From: Nitrospiria bacterium
GTDB lineage: Bacteria > Nitrospirota > Nitrospiria > DASWJH01
Length of the DNA stretch: 35,340 bases
Direction: 5' to 3'
Assembly (NCBI GenBank): GCA_036397255.1
Contig: DASWJH010000095.1
Location: forward strand, 1-35,340
This document shows, in pieces, positions 14,438 through 23,915 of this stretch. Below the pieces are notes generated by a model that was not told the DNA's origin, did no database searches, and worked only from the letters and a program-made list of their open reading frames with translations. Position numbers and translations under genes: made by a program. The stretch's first letter is position 1. Each line of letters starts with the position of its first letter.

Positions 14438-15964
14438 ATGAATAGGGAACTTCTTGCAGTCATAGAACAGATTGGTAGAGAAAAGGGAATTGAGAGCGAA
14501 AAAATTATCAGTGCTGTAGAATCTGCCTTGGTGACCGCTGCGAAAAAAAAATATGGTGCCTCTGAAAACGTGCAGGTTCATTTGGATCCAAAAACAGGGG
14601 AAATAGAAGTAATATCCCTAAAAACCATTGTTGAAAAGGTGGTGAATCCAAAGGAGGAGGTTTCATTGGCGGAGGCTCAAAAAGTGGACGCCGATGCGGA
14701 GATTGGCGATGAAATTGGCGCGATGATTGAAATGGAGGATTTTGGTCGTATTGCCGCGCAAACGGCAAAACAGGTTATTTTTCAGAGAGTTAGGGAGGCA
14801 GAATGGGAAGTGGTCTACCGGGATTATTCCGGCCGACAAGGTGAAATTGTAAACGGGATGATTTTGGGCCAGGAAAGACGTAACTATATTGTCGAGTTAG
14901 GGAAAACCGAAGCCCTTTTACCGATTAGTGAACAGGTTCCAAGGGAAAGCTACCGTCGGGGGGATAGGACCCGAGCCCTTCTTCTTGAGGTCAAAAGTTC
15001 ATCAAAAGGGCCTCAAATCATTCTCTCCAGGAGTGATCCAAGATTTGTCTATAAGTTATTTGAAATGGAGGTCCCTGAGATTTCCGAAGGAATTGTTGAA
15101 ATTAAGGGTGTGGTTCGGGAGCCTGGGGATCGAACCAAAATTGCGGTTTCTTCCAAGGAACAAGCGGTGGATCCCGTAGGAGCCTGTGTCGGGGTAAAGG
15201 GATCCCGGGTTCAAGCTGTTGTCCGGGAGTTGAGAGGGGAAAAAATCGATATCATTGCCTGGACCGATGACCCCCGTACATACGTTGGAGAAGCTATGAG
15301 CCCTGCTGCGGTAGAACGAGTGGGGATTAATGAAAGTGAGAAGACAGCGATTGTCGTGGTTTCGGATCAGCAGCTCTCTCTTGCCATTGGGAAAAAGGGA
15401 CAGAATGTTCGGTTGGCGGCAAAACTGACCGGTTGGAAAGTAGATATTATGAGCGAGAGTGAATACGAGAAAGAACGGATGAAGGAACAGGAACGGGAAA
15501 TCAGCGCTGCTGTTGCTCAAGAGATCCGCTTGTCAGAGGAAAAAGAAAAACAACAAGGGCGAGAAGTAAAATCGGCAGGTCCTGCTGTTTCAGATCTACC
15601 GGGGGTTGGAGAAAAATTAGGAGAAGTGTTGGTTGCCCATGGGTTTGATTCGGTGGAAAAAATTGCATTAGCTGCCCCGGAGGCCCTCATGACTCTTCCT
15701 AAGGTTGGAGAAAAAATCGCATTAAAGATTATTTCCTCTGCTCAAAAACTACATCAAAAACCGGAAAAAGAACAAAATGCGACGGGTGAGTCTGTGATAA
15801 AGAAGACCCCGTTGGAGGAAGCAGGAGAGGACGGCTCCGTGACGGGGTTGGAAGCCCCTAAAGGAGCCGAAGGAGAAATGGGGGTAGGGGAAGAGCAAAC
15901 CGATCAAGAGGTTCAAAAACAGGAAAGCCCTATTTCCCCGTCAACAGAAACCAAGGAAGTATGA
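14438..15964 (+). CDS. nusA: Transcription termination/antitermination factor NusA
   Basis: 508 residues. Order of domains: N-terminal RNA-polymerase-binding domain (MNRELLAVIEQIGREKGI...), S1 domain about 135-200 (VNGMILGQERRNYIVELGKTEALLP within), two KH domains (GVKGSRVQAVVRELRGEKIDI; IGKKGQNVRLAAKLTGW), then a helix-hairpin-helix repeat region near 385-440 (LPGVGEKLGEVL..., LPKVGEKIALKI), and an acidic, glutamate-rich tail of about 60 residues. NusA modulates pausing, termination and antitermination. Its ribosome-binding site is GGGGTAGGGG just before the ATG. It is 60 nt after rimP and 16 nt before infB. Confidence 0.95.
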   Translation: MNRELLAVIEQIGREKGIESEKIISAVESALVTAAKKKYGASENVQVHLDPKTGEIEVISLKTIVEKVVNPKEEVSLAEAQKVDADAEIGDEIGAMIEMEDFGRIAAQTAKQVIFQRVREAEWEVVYRDYSGRQGEIVNGMILGQERRNYIVELGKTEALLPISEQVPRESYRRGDRTRALLLEVKSSSKGPQIILSRSDPRFVYKLFEMEVPEISEGIVEIKGVVREPGDRTKIAVSSKEQAVDPVGACVGVKGSRVQAVVRELRGEKIDIIAWTDDPRTYVGEAMSPAAVERVGINESEKTAIVVVSDQQLSLAIGKKGQNVRLAAKLTGWKVDIMSESEYEKERMKEQEREISAAVAQEIRLSEEKEKQQGREVKSAGPAVSDLPGVGEKLGEVLVAHGFDSVEKIALAAPEALMTLPKVGEKIALKIISSAQKLHQKPEKEQNATGESVIKKTPLEEAGEDGSVTGLEAPKGAEGEMGVGEEQTDQEVQKQESPISPSTETKEV

Positions 15965-15980
15965 ATTTGGAATTTAAAGC

Positions 15981-18605
15981 ATGCGTGTATTTGAATTAGC
16001 AAAGGAATTAGAAACAACCAGTAAGGTTTTATTAGCCAGGCTGGGAAAGTTAGGAATCAAGGCCTCCAACCATATGAGTGCTTTGAGCGAGGCAGAGGCT
16101 GCTAAAGCCATATCCAGTTTGAAAAAAGGGGGCTCTCCGCCAAAACAATCGGAACCTAAATTACAAAAGCAGGAGAAAAAAACAAAAAGTCCAAAACCCT
16201 CTAAGAAAAAAGAATCCCTAATGGTTGAGGAACCTTCTCCCCGTCAAAAAAAGGGTCGAATTTTGATCAAAAAGCGTACTCAACCTGAAGAAGTCCTTTC
16301 TGAAGTCCCTTCAATTGAGAAAAAAGAGGCCCTTCCTGAAGTTTCCAAAGAGGTTGCGGAAAAACCCTCGGTGGATGAACCGGTTATTCCTCAGGTAGAG
16401 AAAAAAGAAGAAAGGGTTGTCCTTCAGAAGCCCTCTGGGCTTGAACCTGAAACTGAGGTAAAAGCTGAGCTAAAGGAACCTCTTGGAGAAATAGAAGCTG
16501 TTCCGGTTCCCAAAAGTCCTGAACTGGAGGTTTCTCTTTCTGGAGAGCCTTCTAAAATAGATGGGATTGAGGGGAAGGGGGAAAAACCAGAGGTTGAACG
16601 AAAGAAGAGTTTGGAATTGGTAAAGGGTGATTTATCTGATGTTACCCGGAAAAAAGAGAAAGAAGCAGACCAACGGGCCCTTAAAAAGGTAAAGAAAGTC
16701 AAAAAAGCACGGGAGGAAAGTGCCCGAGAGAGTTACCAGGATATTCGGCGCTGGCAAACCTTTAAACCGATCCACAAAAAAACAGGCCGTGCCAGGGATG
16801 CCGATAGGGGCAGTGCTCAGAGTAGTGTGTCAGATATTACCAAACCTCGAAAAAAGGTTGTTAAGCTCAGTAAAGGCATTACCGTCAAAGATTTTGCTGA
16901 AATTATTGGACAAAAGGCCACAGAAATCATAGCCAAAATGATGGAAATGGGGATGATGGCAACCATCAATCAACCCATAGATCTGGATGTTGCCGTCTTA
17001 ATTTCTTCGTCCTATGGACTCAATGCGGAGGTGGTTGAGCAGGAGACCATTGAAGATCTGGTTGCCCGGGTAGAGGATGATCCATCGTCCTTGGTTTCCA
17101 GATGGCCAGTGGTCACGATAATGGGCCATGTGGATCATGGAAAGACATCCCTTCTTGACGCTATCCGGCAAACCAAAGTGACTGACTCTGAAGCGGGTGG
17201 GATAACCCAGCATATTGGGGCCTATTCCGTCAGTGTTGGTGATAAAAATGTGGTTTTTCTGGATACCCCAGGGCATGAAGCCTTTACCGCCATGCGGGCT
17301 CGGGGGGCAAAGGTAACGGATATTGTCATATTGGTTGTGGCTGCGGACGATGGGGTGATGCCGCAAACCATCGAGGCCATTAACCATTCCAAAGCCGCAA
17401 ACGTTCCCATTATTGTTGCCATTAACAAAATCGATAAGCCAGAGGCCAATCCTGAGAGAATTAGGAATATCCTTTCAGAGCGTGGGTTAATCCCTGAGGC
17501 ATGGGGGGGGCAAACCATTTTTGCAGAGGTTTCTGCAAAAAAACGTTTGGGCCTTGAGCAGCTTCTTGAAATGGTATTGCTTCAATCTGATGTTCTGGAA
17601 TTAAAGGCAAACCCCAATCGGGCTGCACGCGGGAATATTGTGGAAGCGAAAATTGACAAAGGGCGGGGTGCAGTTGCAACTGTCCTGGTACAGGAGGGAA
17701 CCCTGAGAGTAGGGGACCCCTTTGTGACCGGTTCCCATCATGGGAGGGTTAGGGCTTTAATCAACGATAAGGGGAAAAAAGTTCAGGAAGCTCCCCCTTC
17801 AACTCCAGTTGAGGTGATCGGGTTGACGGGTGTTCCACTTGCGGGGGATTCCTTTGTGGTTGTAGAAAATGAAAAGGTGGCCAGGGATGTTGCAAATACA
17901 CGAATGCAGAGGCAGCGCAATGTAGAACTGTCTCAATATCGAAGGGTTACTCTAGACGACCTTTATTCTCAAATCAAGGAAGGGGAAGTTAAGGAACTTA
18001 ATATAGTAGTAAAAGCTGATGTCCAGGGTTCTGTTGAAGCGGTAGTGGAATCGTTGGAGAAATTAAGCACACAAACCGTGCGGCTTAGAACCATACACGG
18101 GGGGGCGGGAGGAATTACCGAAACGGATGTTTTATTGGCATCCGCTTCCAATGCCATTATTATCGGGTTTAATATCAGACCCGAACCCAAAGCAGCTGCG
18201 CTGGCGGAAAAAGAAAAAGTCGATATCCGCCTGTACTCTGTTATTTATGATGCCATTAATGATGTGAAAGCTGCCATGGAAGGGTTATTAGAACCTACCT
18301 TCAAAGAACGGACCTTGGGGCGGGTGGAAGTTCGGCAAACGTTTACGGTCTCGAAAATTGGCATGATTGCGGGTTCTTATGTTCTTGAGGGAGTCATTGC
18401 ACGAAACAGTTCTGGTGCCCGTGTGGTCCGTGATAGCAAACCGGTTTATGAAGGTAAAATTTCTTCTTTGAAGCGATTTAAAGATGATGTAAAGGAGGTA
18501 CAGGCCGGGTACGAATGCGGCATTGGAATCGAAAATTTTAACGATATTAAGGTGGGGGATATTATAGAGGTATTTACGTTGGACAAAGTGGCGGGAAAGC
18601 TTTAA
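15981..18605 (+). CDS. infB: Translation initiation factor IF-2
   Basis: 874 residues. N-terminal IF2_N-type domain ([21 protein letters not shown], residues 1-50), a long Lys/Glu/Pro-rich linker to about 290, a second IF2_N domain ([18 protein letters not shown]), and the GTPase domain with G1 GHVDHGKT near 381, G2 [11 protein letters not shown]3 DTPGHEAF, and G4 [11 protein letters not shown], then the domain II, III and C1/C2 parts that bind fMet-tRNA ([20 protein letters not shown]). IF-2 brings initiator tRNA to the 30S subunit and promotes subunit joining; it is also the factor that recognises start codons on leaderless mRNA, which matters for the promoter geometry seen in this window. 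The linker is longer than the core needs, as is common. Confidence 0.96.
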   Translation: MRVFELAKELETTSKVLLARLGKLGIKASNHMSALSEAEAAKAISSLKKGGSPPKQSEPKLQKQEKKTKSPKPSKKKESLMVEEPSPRQKKGRILIKKRTQPEEVLSEVPSIEKKEALPEVSKEVAEKPSVDEPVIPQVEKKEERVVLQKPSGLEPETEVKAELKEPLGEIEAVPVPKSPELEVSLSGEPSKIDGIEGKGEKPEVERKKSLELVKGDLSDVTRKKEKEADQRALKKVKKVKKAREESARESYQDIRRWQTFKPIHKKTGRARDADRGSAQSSVSDITKPRKKVVKLSKGITVKDFAEIIGQKATEIIAKMMEMGMMATINQPIDLDVAVLISSSYGLNAEVVEQETIEDLVARVEDDPSSLVSRWPVVTIMGHVDHGKTSLLDAIRQTKVTDSEAGGITQHIGAYSVSVGDKNVVFLDTPGHEAFTAMRARGAKVTDIVILVVAADDGVMPQTIEAINHSKAANVPIIVAINKIDKPEANPERIRNILSERGLIPEAWGGQTIFAEVSAKKRLGLEQLLEMVLLQSDVLELKANPNRAARGNIVEAKIDKGRGAVATVLVQEGTLRVGDPFVTGSHHGRVRALINDKGKKVQEAPPSTPVEVIGLTGVPLAGDSFVVVENEKVARDVANTRMQRQRNVELSQYRRVTLDDLYSQIKEGEVKELNIVVKADVQGSVEAVVESLEKLSTQTVRLRTIHGGAGGITETDVLLASASNAIIIGFNIRPEPKAAALAEKEKVDIRLYSVIYDAINDVKAAMEGLLEPTFKERTLGRVEVRQTFTVSKIGMIAGSYVLEGVIARNSSGARVVRDSKPVYEGKISSLKRFKDDVKEVQAGYECGIGIENFNDIKVGDIIEVFTLDKVAGKL

Positions 18606-18635
18606 TTATCTCCCCTGAGTTTTGGAAAAAATTTC

Positions 18636-18917
18636 ATGACGGTTGGCATTTGTACATTGGTTTTGTACCTTCCTGGAATTGGGTCGTTAAAAGGGAAACG
18701 ACAGATCATTAAAAGTTTAAAAGATCGGGTGCAAAATCGATTTAATGTTTCAATTGCGGAAGTGGGCGATCAGGATTTGTGGCAACGGGCAGTATTAGGA
18801 ATTGCGTGTGTGGGGAATGATCGGGGGTTTGTCAATCAAGTTTTGGATAAGGTTCTTGATTTTGTTCAACGTGTCCCTACCATTGAGGTACTGGATTTTC
18901 GCTTAGAGTTCAATTAA
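18636..18917 (+). CDS. DUF503 family protein (YlxP-like)
   Basis: 93 residues: MTVGICTLVLYLPGIGSLKGKRQIIKSL at the start (first 20 shown by key residues LPGIGSLKGKRQ), then RFNVSIAEVGDQDLWQRAVLGIACV. This matches DUF503 (YlxP in Bacillus), a small alpha-beta protein regularly found between infB and rbfA. The function is unclear; association with ribosome assembly is inferred from location. It starts 31 nt after infB. Confidence 0.88.
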   Translation: MTVGICTLVLYLPGIGSLKGKRQIIKSLKDRVQNRFNVSIAEVGDQDLWQRAVLGIACVGNDRGFVNQVLDKVLDFVQRVPTIEVLDFRLEFN

Positions 18918-18991
18918 AGCGGCCTCGGTTAACAGGGGTTTTATGTTGTGGTTCTGAGAGAAGAAAAAACGGAAGGGTTTTTTTAAATAAA

Positions 18992-19366
18992 ATGGACGTT
19001 TCAATGACAGGGGCGTTTAAAAGGTCAGATCGGGTAGGTGAGGCGATTCAAGCGGAAATCGCTGATATTTTAAACCGAAAAATCCGGGATCCTCGAATTG
19101 GGTTTATCACTGTCACAGGGGTTTCGGTTACCATGGATTTAAGGGAAGCCAAAATTTATGTCAGTGTTTTAGAAGATGGGATAGAACGGGAGAATTCCCT
19201 GAAAGGTTTGGAGAGTGCTTCGGGTTTTATCCGTGGAGAGTTGGGAAAGCGCCTTAAACTTCGCAGGGTGCCAACCATTTCTTTTCACTTAGATACTTCC
19301 GCTGAAAGGGCGGCACATCTTAATGAGATCCTTGAAAAAGTTAAACGAGAAGACCATGGCCTTTAA
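18992..19366 (+). CDS. rbfA: 30S ribosome-binding factor RbfA
   Basis: 124 residues. RSDRVGEAIQAEIADILNRK (about 11-30), DPRIGFITVTGVSVTMDLREAKIYVS (key parts DPRIGFITVTGV and AKIYVSV) and RVPTISFHLDTSAERAAHL are hallmarks of RbfA, a KH-fold protein that helps process 16S rRNA 5' end and mature the 30S subunit at low temperature. Length fits. Its end overlaps the start of the next gene by 11 nt, suggesting coupled translation. Confidence 0.93.
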   Translation: MDVSMTGAFKRSDRVGEAIQAEIADILNRKIRDPRIGFITVTGVSVTMDLREAKIYVSVLEDGIERENSLKGLESASGFIRGELGKRLKLRRVPTISFHLDTSAERAAHLNEILEKVKREDHGL

Positions 19367-20315
19367 TCAAATTGTGGATGCGATCCAAGAAGGACAATCT
19401 TTCTTGATCACAACACATATGAACCCCGAAGGGGATGCCTTGGGGTCTTCTCTGGGATTAGCCTTGGCCCTTCGAGCGATGAAAAAGGAGGCTTTAATTT
19501 ATAATGTTGATTCGGTTCCCCGGATATTTCATTTCCTTCCTTTCCATGAAATCTATCAACAAAAAAAGAAGGTTGATGGTCATTTTGATACCATGTTTGT
19601 TTTAGATTGTGGGGATTCTACCCGAACGGGGTTAATGAATAATGGAAGCCCCCTTCCGCCCGTGGTGATCAATATTGACCATCATGTGACAAACAAGAAT
19701 TTTGGAAACATTAATTGGATTGACCCCGAAGCCACTGCAACTGCCGAAATGATTTATGATCTCCTGATCTATCTCAATCTTTCCATTTCACCTGAAATCG
19801 CTCTTTCACTTTATACGGCCTTGTTCACAGAGACAGGGTCTTTTCGTTTTTCCAACACCACTCCAAAAGCCCTTCGCATTTCCGCGGAACTTCTTGAAAA
19901 GGGGGTTGAGCCTTATTGGCTCTCCCAACAGCTTTATGAAAAACGATCTCTTGAAGGGTTAAAATTGTTGGGAGAGGGGTTAACCCGCATGGGAAAAAGT
20001 GATGATGGAAAAATTGCCTGGATCATGGTGACTCAGGATCTTCTTAAAAAAACAAAAACGGATTGGGAGGATTCTGAGGATTTTGTGAACTATCCACGCT
20101 CCCTTGCGGGAGTAGAAATAGCTGTTTTTTTTCGAGAATTAGGAGACCGTTTGTTTAAGGTTAGTTTTCGTTCAAAAAACCAGATCAATGTGGCGCAACT
20201 TGCAGAGCATTTCGGGGGTGGTGGGCATCGTTATGCGGCGGGGTGCCAGATTGAAGGTGATTTAGATCAGGTTAAGAAAAAAGTTCTGGATATAGTTACT
20301 CAAAAAATAAAATAG
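19356..20315 (+). CDS. nrnA: DHH-family nanoRNase / pAp phosphatase (bifunctional oligoribonuclease)
   Basis: 319 residues from ATG 19356, which overlaps the rbfA stop; a start at 19323 further upstream is less likely. The first catalytic block MNPEGDALGSS, DCGDSTRTG, the DHH motif INIDHHVTN, and the C-terminal DHHA1 part AEHFGGGGHRYAAGC identify an NrnA-type enzyme. It degrades 2-5 nt RNA and dephosphorylates 3'-phosphoadenosine 5'-phosphate, using divalent metals bound by these Asp/His residues. It sits between rbfA and truB as in many bacteria. Confidence 0.9.
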   Translation: MAFNQIVDAIQEGQSFLITTHMNPEGDALGSSLGLALALRAMKKEALIYNVDSVPRIFHFLPFHEIYQQKKKVDGHFDTMFVLDCGDSTRTGLMNNGSPLPPVVINIDHHVTNKNFGNINWIDPEATATAEMIYDLLIYLNLSISPEIALSLYTALFTETGSFRFSNTTPKALRISAELLEKGVEPYWLSQQLYEKRSLEGLKLLGEGLTRMGKSDDGKIAWIMVTQDLLKKTKTDWEDSEDFVNYPRSLAGVEIAVFFRELGDRLFKVSFRSKNQINVAQLAEHFGGGGHRYAAGCQIEGDLDQVKKKVLDIVTQKIK

Positions 20316-20325
20316 GCGTGATTGA

Positions 20326-21303
20326 GTGGAAAAAATTATTAACGGTTTTATAAATATTGATAAACCCAGGGGAATAACCTCCCATGATGTGGTCGATTCC
20401 ATTCGCGAGATTTTGGATGTCCAAAAGGTAGGGCATACGGGGACCTTGGATCCTTTGGCTACGGGGGTTTTACCCATCTGTGTGGGAAAAGCCACCAAAC
20501 TTCTTGATTACATTGTTGTCCAAAAAAAACGTTATCGGGCGACAATGCGTCTTGGGATAGAGACAGAGACTGGGGATTCAGAAGGGGCGGTGATTCGTGT
20601 CTTTCCCAAGGGGGACATTTCCGAGGCCCGTATCCGGGAAGCCATGAAAGGGTTTATTGGTGGTTATTTACAAATTCCTCCGATGTATTCTGCTATTAAG
20701 GTTGGGGGGGTTCCATTATATAAAAAGGCAAGGGCGGGGAAGGTATTAGCCCGGAAACCCAGACAGGTGTCTATTGAAGAGATGGCCTTTATCCAAAAAG
20801 TGAATGAAGACGTTACCTTTGAGGTTACCTGTTCAAAGGGGACGTATATCCGAAGTCTTTGCGAAGATTTAGGAAAGGCCCTGGGAATAGGGGCGCATTT
20901 GGCCGATTTGAGAAGGCTTCAAGTAGGCCCATTTCATATCGATAAAGCCATCGGTTTGGAAAAAATTAAGCGCTTTCACGAAAGAGGACAATTGGGTGAG
21001 GTGCTTTATTCGATGGATGAAGTTTTAGCCCTTCCTACCCTTCGGGTCCATTCATCGATATCTCATCGGGTTTTATGTGGAACTTCCATATCGCGTTCTG
21101 GGATTCTATCCATGCCGAAGGGGTTGGATGAGGGAACCCGTTTTAAAGTTCATAATCCAAAGGGCGATTTATTAGCAATTGTTTCAGTTTTATCCGAAAA
21201 AAAAGAACCGGGTTTGAATTCAGAAGAGGAACCTATATTTAAGGTAGAAAAAGTGCTTGGTTTTCCATTTGATCTCCAGCTCAATCACCTTCGGGTTACC
21301 TGA
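20326..21303 (+). CDS. truB: tRNA pseudouridine-55 synthase TruB
   Basis: 325 residues, GTG start 11 nt after nrnA. The catalytic aspartate D42 lies in GHTGTLDPLATGVLP (37-51), with GKATKL following and QIPPMYSAIKVGG (the family's QxPPxYSA motif) in the middle; the C-terminal PUA-like part is less conserved (from about 230). It converts U55 of tRNA to pseudouridine in the T-loop. The length is typical of TruB with the extended C-terminus. Confidence 0.93.
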   Translation: MEKIINGFINIDKPRGITSHDVVDSIREILDVQKVGHTGTLDPLATGVLPICVGKATKLLDYIVVQKKRYRATMRLGIETETGDSEGAVIRVFPKGDISEARIREAMKGFIGGYLQIPPMYSAIKVGGVPLYKKARAGKVLARKPRQVSIEEMAFIQKVNEDVTFEVTCSKGTYIRSLCEDLGKALGIGAHLADLRRLQVGPFHIDKAIGLEKIKRFHERGQLGEVLYSMDEVLALPTLRVHSSISHRVLCGTSISRSGILSMPKGLDEGTRFKVHNPKGDLLAIVSVLSEKKEPGLNSEEEPIFKVEKVLGFPFDLQLNHLRVT

Positions 21304-21359
21304 AAAAATTGATCAAATCGGCTGGACATTTATTGAAAATGAAAAAGGAGGGATAAAAA

Positions 21360-21392
21360 CATCGTTCATTTTTTTTGAACAGATGATTTTTT
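21360..21392 (+). terminator. Terminator-like hairpin in the rpsO leader
   Basis: CATCGTTC (21360-21367) pairs with GAAC-A-GATG (21377-21385, one bulged A) around a T-rich loop, followed by A and TTTTTT (21387-21392). It lies between truB and the rpsO ribosome-binding site (GGGAGGAG at 21393-21400), so it may attenuate rpsO or mask its ribosome-binding site, as ribosomal protein S15 leaders do in other bacteria. Confidence 0.4.
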
Positions 21393-21407
21393 GGGAGGAG
21401 TGGCATC

Positions 21408-21677
21408 ATGGTCATGGTAAAAGAGGATAAACAACATTTAATACAAGAGCATGCCCTTCACAAGGGGGATACCGGATCACCCGAGGTTCAAATTGCCCTT
21501 TTGAGTGGAAGGATAACCTATCTGACGGAACATTTTAAGGTTCATAAGAAGGACCACCATTCCCGGAGGGGGCTTTTGAAGCTGGTGGCCCAACGAAGGA
21601 AGCTTTTGGATTATTTGAAAAAAAATAATATTGAGCGTTATAAGAGTATTATTAAAAAACTGGGTATTCGAAAATAA
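21408..21677 (+). CDS. rpsO: 30S ribosomal protein S15
   Basis: 89 residues, the family norm. [22 protein letters not shown] (key part [13 protein letters not shown]) and [25 protein letters not shown] (key part [13 protein letters not shown]) are diagnostic. It binds 16S rRNA helices 20-22 and initiates assembly of the platform of the small subunit. The start at 21408 has an ideal GGGAGGAG site; the second ATG at 21414 is too far from it. It lies between truB and pnp, the usual order. Confidence 0.96.
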   Translation: MVMVKEDKQHLIQEHALHKGDTGSPEVQIALLSGRITYLTEHFKVHKKDHHSRRGLLKLVAQRRKLLDYLKKNNIERYKSIIKKLGIRK

Positions 21678-21728
21678 ACAATTTATTTTTTTAAAGACGG
21701 TTCAACAATAAAAATAGAATGCTGGACG

Positions 21729-21754
21729 TTTCTTTTTCACTTTTGAAAAAGGAA
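21729..21754 (+). ncRNA. Long stem-loop in the pnp leader
   Basis: An 11-bp near-perfect stem, TTTCTTTTTCA (21729-21739) with TGAAAAAGGAA (21744-21754, one G-T pair), closed by the 4-nt loop CTTT, about 50 nt before the pnp start. In enterobacteria a leader hairpin of pnp is cut by RNase III and then used by PNPase to repress its own mRNA; this may be an equivalent element, or simply a processing site. No T-run follows, so it is not a terminator. Confidence 0.5.
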
Positions 21755-21802
21755 GCAAAGAGGATTGTTTTTGTCTGAATCTGTCGAGAGAGAAAGAGAG
21801 GA

Positions 21803-23908
21803 ATGATGATACAAAAAGTTGAAATGGAAATGGCGGGAAAACGACTTACCCTAGAGACAGGACGTGTTGCCCGGCAAGCGGATGGGGCGGTTCTTGCCCG
21901 TTATGCAGATACGGTGGTCTTGGCTACCGCGGTTGGCGCAAAAGTGGCAAAACCGGATATTGATTTCCTCCCCCTGACAGTAGATTATCAGGAAAAGGCT
22001 TATGCTGCAGGGAAAATTCCAGGAGGATTTTTTAAAAGAGAGGGACGTCCCGGGGAGAAAGAGGTGTTAACGTGTCGTTTGATTGACCGACCGTTGCGAC
22101 CTTTATTTCCGAAGGGGTACTTTAATGAAACCCAGGTTATTGCCTCGGTCCTCTCATCGGATTCAAGTAATTCATCGGACATTTTGGCAATCACAACCGC
22201 TTCTTGTGCCTTGTTTTTATCCGATATTCCCTTTGATAATCCCGTGGGTGCGGTTCGGGTGGGGCGTGTAGATGGAAAACTCATTATTAATCCGGACCTC
22301 AGTGAATTGGAGAAGAGTGAATTAAACTTAGTTATTGCAGGGACCCGGGATGCGGTCATGATGGTTGAAGCCGGTGCAACCGGTGTTCTCGAAGAGGTTA
22401 TGCTCGAGGCCATCGCTTTGGGACATCAGGAGATTCAGAAGCTAATCCAGTTGCAGGTCCAGTTGCGGGAATTGGCTGGAAAACCAAAAAGGGAGGTTCC
22501 CGTTTTGGAAATGGATTCTGCCATGGTTGAAGAGATTTCCAATGTGTGTCTCAGCAAAATTCAAGAAGCGGTTTTAGTCTCTAATAAATCGGAGCGCCAG
22601 GAACGATTGGATTCCCTACGGGCAGAAGTGGTGGAAAAACAGGGTAATGAAGATGCAAAAAAAATCCAGCAAATCAAAATTATTTTTAAAAATTTGGAGA
22701 AAGAAGAAGTTCGTCAGATGATTATTGAAAAGGGAATCCGTGCGGATGGCCGAGGACCTTCCGAAATCCGACCGATTACCTGTGAGGTGGGTGTTCTTCC
22801 ACGGACACATGGCTCAGCCCTTTTTACCCGGGGAGATACTCAAAGCCTTGCCGTGGTAACCTTGGGAACCTCCGATGACGAACAACGAATAGATGCCTTA
22901 GAAGGAGAATCAAAGAAAACCTTTATGCTTCATTATAATTTTCCTCCCTTTAGTGTGGGGGAGGCACGCCCAATGAGGGGACCCGGAAGACGGGAAATAG
23001 GGCATGGTGTCCTTGCCGAACGGGCCTTGAAATGTGTGGTTCCCTCTAAAGAAGAATTTCCTTACACCCTTCGCATTGTTTCGGATATTTTGGAATCGAA
23101 CGGTTCTTCTTCAATGGCGACCGTTTGCGGAGGCACCTTGGCTTTAATGGATGCGGGGGTTCCGATCAAAAGCGCCGTGGCGGGAATCGCAATGGGGCTC
23201 ATCAAAAAGGGGGAGCAGACCGTTATTCTTTCAGACATTTTGGGACTCGAGGACCATCTTGGAGATATGGATTTTAAGGTGACGGGAACAGCCGAAGGGG
23301 TAACGGGTTTACAAATGGATATCAAGATCGGGGGAATTAAGCAGGAAGTTTTAAAAACGGCCCTTGAGCAGGCCCGTGAAGGACGTCTTTATATTCTTCA
23401 GCGAATGAAAGAAGCCATTGAAACGCCACGCCAAAATTTGTCGGTTCATGCGCCACGAATTATTACCCTTCGGGTTAAACCTGATAAAGTACGGGAGGTT
23501 ATTGGCCCGGGAGGAAAAGTGATCCGGGGGATCATTGAAAAGACCGGGGTGAAGATTGATATTGATGATAGTGGGTTAATCTCCATTGCTTCCGTTGATG
23601 AAAAAGCGGCACAGGAGGCCGTGGATATTGTTAATAAAATTACCGAGGAAGTAGAGGTAGGGAAGATTTATTTTGGTAAAGTCAAAAAGATCATGGATTT
23701 TGGTGCATTTGTTGAAATTCTCCCCAATACGGATGGTTTGGTGCACATTTCCCAATTGGCTCAACACCGGGTAAAAGCGGTGACCGACGAAGTGAAAGAA
23801 GGGGATGAATTCTTGGTAAAGGTATTGGAAGTGGATCGGCAGGGTAAAATTCGGTTAAGCCGGAAAGAGGTTACTCCTGAGGAAACCGCTCGGATGAGAA
23901 AGGATTAG
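21803..23908 (+). CDS. pnp: Polyribonucleotide nucleotidyltransferase (PNPase)
   Basis: 701 residues, the expected length. Two RNase PH domains are visible (the first starts [22 protein letters not shown], the second carries [14 protein letters not shown] and [14 protein letters not shown]), linked by a helical segment, then a KH domain about 555-600 ([17 protein letters not shown]) and an S1 domain about 620-690 ([19 protein letters not shown]). It degrades RNA 3' to 5' with phosphate and can add tails. A GAGAGG ribosome-binding site precedes the ATG-ATG start at 21803. It follows rpsO by 125 nt, with the leader hairpin described separately. Confidence 0.96.
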   Translation: MMIQKVEMEMAGKRLTLETGRVARQADGAVLARYADTVVLATAVGAKVAKPDIDFLPLTVDYQEKAYAAGKIPGGFFKREGRPGEKEVLTCRLIDRPLRPLFPKGYFNETQVIASVLSSDSSNSSDILAITTASCALFLSDIPFDNPVGAVRVGRVDGKLIINPDLSELEKSELNLVIAGTRDAVMMVEAGATGVLEEVMLEAIALGHQEIQKLIQLQVQLRELAGKPKREVPVLEMDSAMVEEISNVCLSKIQEAVLVSNKSERQERLDSLRAEVVEKQGNEDAKKIQQIKIIFKNLEKEEVRQMIIEKGIRADGRGPSEIRPITCEVGVLPRTHGSALFTRGDTQSLAVVTLGTSDDEQRIDALEGESKKTFMLHYNFPPFSVGEARPMRGPGRREIGHGVLAERALKCVVPSKEEFPYTLRIVSDILESNGSSSMATVCGGTLALMDAGVPIKSAVAGIAMGLIKKGEQTVILSDILGLEDHLGDMDFKVTGTAEGVTGLQMDIKIGGIKQEVLKTALEQAREGRLYILQRMKEAIETPRQNLSVHAPRIITLRVKPDKVREVIGPGGKVIRGIIEKTGVKIDIDDSGLISIASVDEKAAQEAVDIVNKITEEVEVGKIYFGKVKKIMDFGAFVEILPNTDGLVHISQLAQHRVKAVTDEVKEGDEFLVKVLEVDRQGKIRLSRKEVTPEETARMRKD

Positions 23909-23915
23909 GGAGCAT

